DNA of 5,175 bases, taken from Paraktedonobacter sp035294465. GTDB lineage: Bacteria; Chloroflexota; Ktedonobacteria; Ktedonobacterales; Ktedonobacteraceae. This document shows, in pieces, positions 1-4,798 of this stretch (the stretch's first letter is position 1; each line of letters starts with the position of its first letter). The stretch covers positions 1 through 5,175 of the forward strand of contig DATGKW010000148.1 in assembly GCA_035294465.1 (NCBI GenBank), given 5' to 3'. The translations under genes and the position numbers were made by a program. The notes below the pieces were generated by a model. That model was not told where the DNA came from. It saw nothing but the letters and a program-made list of their open reading frames with translations, and did no database searches.

Positions 1-607
1 GTTCTGGCACGAGGCAACTCTGAAGCAACTGGGCGATCTCCTCACCGCGCAACCGTCGAACACGCAGACCCAGCGAGAGGAACTGCTGGCTGAGCGTTTC
101 CACGCGAATATCCAGTTCCTGAACAGCCTGTGCCGCGAGGTTCTGGCGGGTGCGCTTTCTCCTCCGCAGTCCAGGGGCGAACGGCTCAGGTGCGGGAACG
201 ATGAGATAACAGCGGCGTTCAATCAAGGTTCGCTGACTTCCAAGCTGCTGCAACAGCCGCTCCAAATTGTCCGCGAGTTGCCGCCACATCCCCGGCATAC
301 CCGGCGGTATGTGCGTGCTCTGCGCTCGCACACGCGCCAGGTAAGGCTCCAGGTCCAGGCGCTGATGCCGCATCAGCATTTCCAACGGAAATGGGAGCGA
401 CTTGAGCAGCAGGCGGTACCGTTCAGTCAGCGCTTCCTGTTCCTCTTCTGACTTGAGCAAGAAGTTGATGGGAGCAACCTCCAGAATAGCCCGATAGCTG
501 CGTTTGGTCGGTGACAGAGGTGAGAAGATGCAGAGTGTGCCATCAATGATTTCGCGCGAACGTACATAGTGCTGCTGCACGCTGGCCAGCTTAGTGTTTC
601 TCATCAT
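1..607 (-). CDS. TraC-like / VirB4 N-terminal domain protein (partial, cut by left edge)
   Basis: The reading frame is open for 202 codons from tandem ATGs at 607 and 604 to the left edge, so the C-terminus is missing. Residues about 19-95 match the N-terminal domain of TraC-like/VirB4 conjugation proteins of monoderm bacteria as I remember it: an 'IIDGTL' strand, 'EVAPINFLLKSEEEQEAL' (43-60), then 'LPFPLEMLM' (71-79) and 'RLDLEPYL' (83-90). Residues 130-200 continue the pattern with 'ERRCYLIVP' and a 'GLRVRRLRGEEIAQLL' segment (180-195), which in the family precedes the ATPase part. No Walker motifs are reached. It may be a stand-alone TraC-like protein or the front of a full VirB4 ATPase; the window cannot decide. 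In type IV secretion VirB4 is the cytoplasmic-face ATPase that powers pilin extraction and substrate transfer. The start overlaps the end of the PrgI-like gene by 17 bases. A GGGAGG ribosome site at 614-619 lies 6 bases before the first ATG, suggesting translational coupling. Confidence 0.85.
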   Translation of the reverse strand, partial: MMRNTKLASVQQHYVRSREIIDGTLCIFSPLSPTKRSYRAILEVAPINFLLKSEEEQEALTERYRLLLKSLPFPLEMLMRHQRLDLEPYLARVRAQSTHIPPGMPGMWRQLADNLERLLQQLGSQRTLIERRCYLIVPAPEPFAPGLRRRKRTRQNLAAQAVQELDIRVETLSQQFLSLGLRVRRLRGEEIAQLLQSCLVPE

Positions 608-986
608 GGTCTGCCTCCCGGAATGCAACCCATCCGAACGCGTCTGGTTCCTGATAGCGTACTGAGCGCCAGATAAAGCGCCGGGGCCGCCCAAGATATG
701 CCAGCGCCACTAATGCCCAGCGATCCAGCGTTCTTCCCGCGAGCCGGACAAAGGCGAAAGCTATGGCGAGCAACGCCGGCAGCAGCGACAAAAGCATCCG
801 AAAGAGTTGTCCAGGTCCGGCCGCAAAAGCGCCGAGGGTCGCCAGGTGCAGCCAGAGGTTATAGCTCGTGGTCGCACCCAGCACCAGCAGCAGGAACTGC
901 CGGACGGAAAGATTAAGGCCCGCAATGGTCAGCAGCGTTTCCGGTGTGCGCAAATGGGTTGGCACCACCTGGGTTCTTCTGCTCAT
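591..986 (-). CDS. PrgI-family conjugation membrane protein
   Basis: This 131-residue protein has the PrgI-family layout. A short N-terminal stretch 'VVPTHLRTPE' (7-16) is followed by 'GLNLSVRQFLLL' (23-34), which leads into a first membrane segment (about 29-54). A second membrane segment (about 62-83) runs into 'AFVRLAGRTLDRW' (78-90) and 'YLGRPRRFIWRS' (97-108). The last block corresponds to the conserved basic 'R.L.KP..YIWK'-type C-terminal motif I know from the family. PrgI-like proteins sit in the membrane of Gram-positive-type type IV secretion systems, usually immediately before the VirB4/TraC gene, as here; their exact role is unclear. The ATG at 986 has an AAAGGAGGG ribosome site with 5 bases of spacing (around 992-1000). 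It follows the pilin candidate by 17 bases and overlaps the next gene by 17 bases. Identification rests on motif pattern and gene order. Confidence 0.82.
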   Translation of the reverse strand: MSRRTQVVPTHLRTPETLLTIAGLNLSVRQFLLLVLGATTSYNLWLHLATLGAFAAGPGQLFRMLLSLLPALLAIAFAFVRLAGRTLDRWALVALAYLGRPRRFIWRSVRYQEPDAFGWVAFREADHDEKH

Positions 987-1003
987 GTCTTCCCTCCTTT
1001 TCT

Positions 1004-1378
1004 TTATTGAGCTGCATTGCGAATGATCGCGGCAGCCGTTCCCGCCAGCAGGACCAGGGCCAGCCCAATCAGCGCGCCGTAGATAGAGGCAATCGCGTGT
1101 GACCGCGCACGCTCGCTACTCGTCAGGATGCTGGCTCCGTAGAAGAGGCCCGCCAGCGCGAAAAAGAACACGGTCATAGCCCCCGCGAACAGGGTCAATT
1201 GTCCATAGAGATTGTCAAAAAAGCCGCTTATAGAAGGAGTAGGAGGAGTGGGCGTAGGCGGGGGAGCAGGAGGTTTTTTCCCCGTGAAAACCACAGGCAG
1301 CAAGACACGAGAGACAAACGCGAGCCAGCGAATATGCTCACCAACGAACAGGATCAGAATACTATTGAAATGCGACAT
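1004..1378 (-). CDS. VirB2/TrbC-like pilin candidate with proline-rich linker
   Basis: This 124-residue protein has an N-terminal hydrophobic segment (about 5-32), a proline-rich linker 'KKPPAPPPTPTPPTPS' (34-49), and two further membrane segments (about 62-83 and 97-119). They are joined by a short charged turn 'SSERARSH' (87-94). Two closely spaced hydrophobic helices with a small polar loop, preceded by a leader-like segment, is the arrangement of VirB2/TrbC conjugative pilins. The position between a wall hydrolase and PrgI also fits. The sequence itself is not strongly diagnostic, so the pilin call is an inference from topology and context. If the first segment is a cleaved leader, the proline-rich stretch would lie at the mature N-terminus, which is not usual for VirB2; if uncleaved, the protein spans the membrane three times. 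The frame stays open upstream to 1558, but that part overlaps the hydrolase gene. The AAGGAGG site at 1385-1391 places the start at the ATG at 1378, or the one at 1381. Confidence 0.72.
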   Translation of the reverse strand: MSHFNSILILFVGEHIRWLAFVSRVLLPVVFTGKKPPAPPPTPTPPTPSISGFFDNLYGQLTLFAGAMTVFFFALAGLFYGASILTSSERARSHAIASIYGALIGLALVLLAGTAAAIIRNAAQ

Positions 1379-1384
1379 CATTTT

Positions 1385-1391
1385 CCTCCTT
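1385..1391 (-). promoter_or_regulatory. Ribosome binding site that fixes the pilin start
   Basis: The minus strand reads AAGGAGG here, 6 bases before the ATG at 1378 and only 3 bases before the ATG at 1381. This rules against the longer frame beginning at 1558, which would run into the hydrolase gene, and favours 1378 as the true start. Confidence 0.75.
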
Positions 1392-1424
1392 GCAAAGCAA
1401 CGTGAGAGAACAAAAACAAACAGA

Positions 1425-2684
1425 TTAAGCAGAGGGAACAGAGACAGCGGCGAAACCGCCCCACCACAGCATGAACTGAGCGACACTGAGGATATGGCGA
1501 TCCCAACTGGAACTATCGGCGATCTCCACCGTGGCATTATTGCCGCCGAGGACCACAACTAGATGCCCACCTGGATAGCGGTCAGGAGGCCAGCTCACGA
1601 TGACCGGCGTCCCGGCGTTCGCCCGGCTTTCCACCTGTGCCAGGGTCCAGTGTTCTCCCCAGGTGGTGGTAAAGCCAAAGTGCTGCATTGTGGCCGCAAT
1701 GCCCTGATCTGCGGTTAAGCCCTCCGGCGGCGTGATATATCCCAGCGCGATCTCGACCTGGAGGACATCATGGATGCGCAGGTGAAAGCCATAGGCATCG
1801 AGCACTTCGGTCATGGCGGCTGCGGAGCAGGCAGAGGAGGCCCAGGTGTTGTATTCACTGGCTGAGGCGTACTGAGCAGGATCGAGCTGCGAGATACGCT
1901 CCAGGCGCCCGGAGGCATCCTGCTGAGTGACAACGAGAGGCCGGATGTAGCCCCATACGCTGTAGTCTCCCTGCCACTCCGAGGTATCCACCAACAAATT
2001 CGGCAAGAGCGGCATGCGATCATAGGCGCTGGAGCTATTCGCATTCGCGAACGTCACCCATCCCGCATGCCCATCCAGAGGAGGTTGCACGCTCATAATG
2101 ATGGCTGTATGTCCAACTCCCTCATCTTTGAAAATCATGACATCACCGGGTTCGGGGATGCCTCGTTGCGCAGCATCGGCGACGGCTGCCGCCGGGATTT
2201 CCTGCCAGCCTGGCTGATCTCGATATGTGGACCACAGAGCAAAGGCATTATTGGAAAGCGGCATCGGATAGACCTGCGAATAGGCTCCGCGCACAAACGA
2301 AACGCATTGATAGGTTCCGTTCGCCCAGTCAGCGCAGTCATGGTGGACCTGGCACCAGCGCTGACCATAGGCGATGACAGCCTGGGGGAAAGCGCTGGTG
2401 TACCAGGTATCGTAACAATTGGGATAGGAACGGACACGCCCACACGCAGGATTAACGTAGAGGGCATTTGCCATCGCCGCTGCCCACTGTACAACCTGAG
2501 CAGCATATGGACTACTCGGAAAGCAAGTGCCTGGAATGGTACTTGTCGCGTCAGTTGACGAAGTGCATCCATTGGCCTGCGCGTTCTGATTGGCGGACCG
2601 GAAAGCAAAGCCTGCCAGCAGCATCACGGTACAGAAACCAATCATGCCCATCCCAGCCAGAGTGACGAGTAATCCCTGTTTCAT
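1425..2684 (-). CDS. Exported two-domain cysteine hydrolase (CHAP + C39-like), T4SS-associated
   Basis: This 419-residue protein begins with 'MKQG' and a membrane segment or signal anchor (about 4-29), placing the rest outside the membrane. A cysteine-rich spacer (C40, C54, C81, C90, C111, C117) leads into a CHAP domain (about 120-250). Its nucleophile is Cys127 in 'YQCVSFV', followed by 'PEPGDVMIF' (177-185), His192 in 'GHTAII', and Asn214/Asn216 in 'FANANSS' as likely third residue. A second cysteine-hydrolase domain (about 275-415) looks like a C39-like peptidase: Cys286 in 'SSACSAAAM', 'GTPVIVSWPPDRYPGGHL' with His374, and Asp390 in 'EIADSS'. CHAP enzymes cut peptidoglycan as amidases or endopeptidases. 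In monoderm conjugation systems such a protein is the VirB1-like enzyme that opens the wall for the channel. The target of the C39-like half is unknown; peptide processing or wall binding are possible. The ATG at 2684 has a GGAG site 9 bases upstream. The gene lies between VirB6-like and pilin genes, supporting a secretion role. Confidence 0.88.
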   Translation of the reverse strand: MKQGLLVTLAGMGMIGFCTVMLLAGFAFRSANQNAQANGCTSSTDATSTIPGTCFPSSPYAAQVVQWAAAMANALYVNPACGRVRSYPNCYDTWYTSAFPQAVIAYGQRWCQVHHDCADWANGTYQCVSFVRGAYSQVYPMPLSNNAFALWSTYRDQPGWQEIPAAAVADAAQRGIPEPGDVMIFKDEGVGHTAIIMSVQPPLDGHAGWVTFANANSSSAYDRMPLLPNLLVDTSEWQGDYSVWGYIRPLVVTQQDASGRLERISQLDPAQYASASEYNTWASSACSAAAMTEVLDAYGFHLRIHDVLQVEIALGYITPPEGLTADQGIAATMQHFGFTTTWGEHWTLAQVESRANAGTPVIVSWPPDRYPGGHLVVVLGGNNATVEIADSSSWDRHILSVAQFMLWWGGFAAVSVPSA

Positions 2685-2703
2685 GATCTTTCACTCCTTT
2701 CTG

Positions 2704-2783
2704 CAAGATCAGGTAATCTTAGCCGCTTTTCAGGTGTGCTCTTCTGGAGCGGCAACACATACGCCTGATTACAATTCGCCTTG
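2704..2783 (-). other. Possible structured leader in the virB6-hydrolase gap
   Basis: The 111-base gap between the VirB6-like stop and the hydrolase start holds nested inverted repeats. GCCGCT (2722-2727) pairs with AGCGGC (2748-2753), with an additional CAG/CTG inside the loop. Outside it, ATCAGG (2708-2713) can pair with CCTGAT (2764-2769), or GTAATC (2713-2718) with GATTAC (2767-2772); these two pairings exclude each other. CAAG (2704-2707) and CTTG (2780-2783) could close the whole. There is no run of T after the stem on the minus strand, so a simple intrinsic terminator is unlikely. It could be an RNA stability or processing element between genes, or chance. Confidence 0.3.
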
Positions 2784-2795
2784 AGATTGCTACAA

Positions 2796-4025
2796 TCACG
2801 CGAGCAAGAGAACAGTGCTTCCACTTGCTGCTTCGCTTTCAGTTACAATTGTTCCCTCGACGACGTTCCCTCCCCATCCCCCGTCGATTCCACTGCCGAC
2901 ATCTCCACCACCATCTCCGCTCGTTGTGCTTCCTCCTGCTCCATCCCATTCGCTTTCCCGGCTATCAGAATGGCTCTGGCCTCCCTGCCACAAGGGAGAA
3001 AGCGCCCACTGGTGAAGTATGCCTGGTATCTTGAGCACCAGACCCAGCGTTCCGACCGCCAGCAGTGCCGTTGCCAGCACATTCCCGTGGAAGATCGTCT
3101 CTGGCGCGCTGATGGCGGTGAGAAAGACGCTTCCCAAAGCGAGCGCGACGAGCTGGATCATCTGCACCCAGACCGCCGCAGAAAACGACGTGAGCCACAG
3201 GCGTCCCCAGCGAACGGTTTGGGGCAAGATCAGGCAACCCAGACCAAGTGGCGCGAGGGCAAGTAACAGATCGACCAGCGCCAGGCGCGCAATCATCTGG
3301 ACGACCAGAAGGACGGTCATAATGCCGAGAACAATGGCGAGCATGACCAGAAGCAAGCCCACAGTAGGATTCAGCGAGAGCAAGCTCGCAATTGTATTGG
3401 TAAGGATGTGGGAATTACTCGTGTGAATAATCGCCAGATTGACGGTATTCTCCATATCAATAATACTGCCGAGAAATACCAGGTTAAAATGCACGGCCAT
3501 GACAACCAGGACGACCCGTGGGAGCAATTCGCCCAACGACGATTGAGGCATGGACAGATGAGAACCAACGAGGATGGTATATCCGCCAATGACCAGCAGA
3601 CAGGCCAGAGCAGCATCGATCACCCCGGTAAAAAGCGCGTTGAACGCGTCTACCGTTGGATTCTGATAGCTATCGACTGGCGGCGTCTGGCTGATGATGT
3701 TCACGGAGCTGCGCAAGAAATTATCGATCACTGGCGTAAAAGCATTGAGCACACTTTGTGCCATCGACGATGCTGCTCCATCGAGAAAACAACCAGGATC
3801 AAACGGATTACACAGATCAGGCATGGTTGCCCCAAGACGGCTACCGCCGGCGCCAGCGCCACCGCTCCCACTTTGGGTGGCTACGTGCGCAGGTAATCGG
3901 CCCGAATCTGGCGATACCTGGGCCGTTGGATGAGAAAGCGTCCAGCCCAGGAATGCCGCCACGGCCAGTGCAGAGAGACAAAACCGGATGGTGCGCCAGT
4001 GAGCAAAAAGACGTGAGAAAAGCAC
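2796..4025 (-). CDS. VirB6/TrbL-like polytopic channel protein of a type IV secretion system
   Basis: This 409-residue protein starts at a GTG; an in-frame stop at 4053-4055 leaves no room for a longer start of note. A basic N-terminus and hydrophobic segment (13-33) look like a signal peptide or anchor. A Gly/Ser-rich stretch (52-63) and a two-cysteine motif 'CNPFDPGCF' (72-80) follow in the probable outside portion. About six membrane segments follow at roughly 131-153, 167-190, 222-245, 248-268, 280-304 and 314-333. The region 'LVDLLLALAPLGLGCLILPQT' (split over 250-270) followed by 'VRWGRLWLTSF' (271-281) is the pattern I associate with TrbL/VirB6 proteins, where a tryptophan-rich amphipathic stretch follows an 'ALAPL' helix. 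The tail (350-387) is Gly/Ser/Asp-rich and probably disordered. VirB6/TrbL forms part of the inner-membrane channel. It is the first gene of the leftward operon here. An AAAGGA site lies 10 bases before the GTG, weaker than those of its neighbours. Confidence 0.8.
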   Translation of the reverse strand: MLFSRLFAHWRTIRFCLSALAVAAFLGWTLSHPTAQVSPDSGRLPAHVATQSGSGGAGAGGSRLGATMPDLCNPFDPGCFLDGAASSMAQSVLNAFTPVIDNFLRSSVNIISQTPPVDSYQNPTVDAFNALFTGVIDAALACLLVIGGYTILVGSHLSMPQSSLGELLPRVVLVVMAVHFNLVFLGSIIDMENTVNLAIIHTSNSHILTNTIASLLSLNPTVGLLLVMLAIVLGIMTVLLVVQMIARLALVDLLLALAPLGLGCLILPQTVRWGRLWLTSFSAAVWVQMIQLVALALGSVFLTAISAPETIFHGNVLATALLAVGTLGLVLKIPGILHQWALSPLWQGGQSHSDSRESEWDGAGGSTTSGDGGGDVGSGIDGGWGGNVVEGTIVTESEAASGSTVLLLA

Positions 4026-4239
4026 CTCAGACCCATCCTTTCTGGTGTGTTTTCAGTGCAGCAGAGCCTCGATGACGCTTCTCAAAGTCCGCGCCACTAA
4101 ACTGCTGCCAGGACTCAATCGTTCCTATCCTCTGCCTCATCCTCATGAGCAACTGTAGCATGAAAGGGGAGGCAAAAAAATGGCAGGCGCGTGGGAATTC
4201 GGTGAGAAACACGTGACAGAATCTTCCTTTGCTATTGCA

Positions 4240-4268
4240 TTGACAATCGACAAATTGCTGTGTAGAAT
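4240..4268 (+). promoter_or_regulatory. Sigma-70-type promoter for the small protein/ATPase pair
   Basis: TTGACA (4240-4245) is a perfect -35 box, followed by exactly 17 bases and TAGAAT (4263-4268), a one-mismatch -10 box. Transcription would begin near 4275, about 40 bases before the ATG at 4317. It reads away from the secretion operon, so the rightward pair has its own vegetative-type promoter. Confidence 0.75.
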
Positions 4269-4282
4269 ACGTTCAATACGTA
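4268..4282. promoter_or_regulatory. Inverted repeat over the -10/start region, possible operator
   Basis: TACGT (4268-4272) and ACGTA (4278-4282) form a perfect inverted repeat with a 5-base centre, beginning in the last base of the -10 box and covering the predicted start. The same bases contain a direct repeat AATACG (4266-4271 and 4275-4280). The placement would let a repressor block the promoter, but the arms are short and no regulator gene is visible, so this may be chance. Confidence 0.3.
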
Positions 4283-4316
4283 GAAATCCATAGATTAAGC
4301 GTTCAAGGAGGATGGC

Positions 4317-4760
4317 ATGGACATTATGACCGTGGCGGCCCTGGCAATGGGCTTTCTGACAGCAGTTGCGACAAAAGCGGGCGAGGATACCTATGGCAAA
4401 ACAAAAGAACTGGCCATGCATGTGTACGAAGCGATCCGTGCCCGTTTCGCGCGCGAATATGATGGGGGAAGAACCAGCCAGGCGCTCCAGACTTTTGTAG
4501 AAGGTGACGTGGATTATGCCGGAGTCATTGAGCAGAAGCTGCTGAACATCCTCAACGCTGATCCTGCCTTTGCCCAAGAGCTCGCGGGCCTGGTTCAGTC
4601 AGGCCCGCGCCAATCGCTTAAAGCCGCAGAAGAGGCCAGAGCTACCGGCATTCGCATGCGAAATACGTTGGGGAAAGGGCAGCAGGAGATCGACCTGGGA
4701 GCCAGGGCCAGCGCTGAAGATGTGGAATTCACCATTCGTCCCGAAAACCCACGCTCCTGA
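4317..4760 (+). CDS. Small helical protein of unknown function paired with a STAND-like ATPase
   Basis: This 147-residue protein is preceded by a perfect AAGGAGG (4305-4311) 5 bases before the ATG at 4317. I do not recognise it as a named family. Residues 4-19 are a mildly hydrophobic helix; about 20-48 form a charged amphipathic helix ending 'YEAIRARFAREYDGG'. After a short acidic stretch, 'GVIEQKLLNILNADPAFAQEL' (split over 69-89) forms further helices. This layout resembles a set of small uncharacterised proteins from Actinobacteria and Chloroflexi that I recall beside ATPase or signalling genes. The C-terminal 38 residues differ: alternating polar and hydrophobic residues in 'GIRMRNTLGKGQQEIDLG' (111-128) and 'ASAEDVEFTIRP' (131-142) suggest short beta strands, as in beta-arc or amyloid-like signalling motifs. 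That reading is inference. It has no signal peptide, no catalytic motif and no clear membrane anchor, so it is probably cytoplasmic. The ATPase gene starts 38 bases downstream, indicating an operon. Confidence 0.75.
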   Translation: MDIMTVAALAMGFLTAVATKAGEDTYGKTKELAMHVYEAIRARFAREYDGGRTSQALQTFVEGDVDYAGVIEQKLLNILNADPAFAQELAGLVQSGPRQSLKAAEEARATGIRMRNTLGKGQQEIDLGARASAEDVEFTIRPENPRS

Positions 4761-4798
4761 GTGAAATACGCGAGAAGCGCAAGAGCAGGAGGATCAGG

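Larger units (their letters stand above)
4026..4316. other. Divergent intergenic region between the T4SS operon and the ATPase pair
   Basis: These 291 bases separate two diverging transcription units. The right part carries a strong rightward promoter, described separately. For the leftward operon I see only a weak candidate: minus-strand TACAGT at 4157-4152 preceded by an extended TGC, with a poor TTTTTT at 4180-4175 and 17-base spacing. An 8-base palindrome CTCATGAG (4142-4149) lies near where that transcript would begin. GCAGCAG (4058-4064) and CTGCTGC (4102-4108) could form a long-range stem in the leftward leader. No convincing gene is present; a 61-codon leftward frame (4212-4027) is discussed under rejected items. 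Confidence 0.5.

Noticed and set aside
1379..1558. Upstream extension of the pilin frame to an ATG at 1558
   Set aside because: It overlaps the hydrolase gene for over 130 bases, and the strong AAGGAGG at 1385-1391 marks the start at 1378.
2067..2558. Rightward 163-codon frame opposite the hydrolase
   Set aside because: It lies antisense to a gene with two recognisable catalytic domains, and its product shows no family pattern.
2781..3896. Rightward frames opposite the VirB6-like gene (such as 2781-3266 and 3408-3896)
   Set aside because: Their products are rich in Arg, Gln and His with no domain pattern, as expected from the complement of a hydrophobic membrane protein gene.
4142..4149. 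Palindrome CTCATGAG
   Set aside because: Eight bases with no second copy nearby is within chance expectation, so no operator is claimed.
4152..4180. Leftward promoter TTTTTT-17-TACAGT with extended TGC
   Set aside because: The -35 box matches consensus in only the first two bases and the -10 is imperfect; kept only as a note in the intergenic entry.
4027..4212. Leftward 61-codon frame with GTG start, ending one base before the VirB6-like GTG start
   Set aside because: The adjacent stop and start would suit translational coupling, but the ribosome site is weak and distant (AAGGA about 12 bases before the GTG), the composition is not convincing, and I recognise no family. Worth rechecking if a homologue search finds it conserved.
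4143..4577. Leftward 144-codon frame opposite the small protein gene
   Set aside because: It runs across the strong rightward promoter and ribosome site and lacks its own ribosome site or family pattern.
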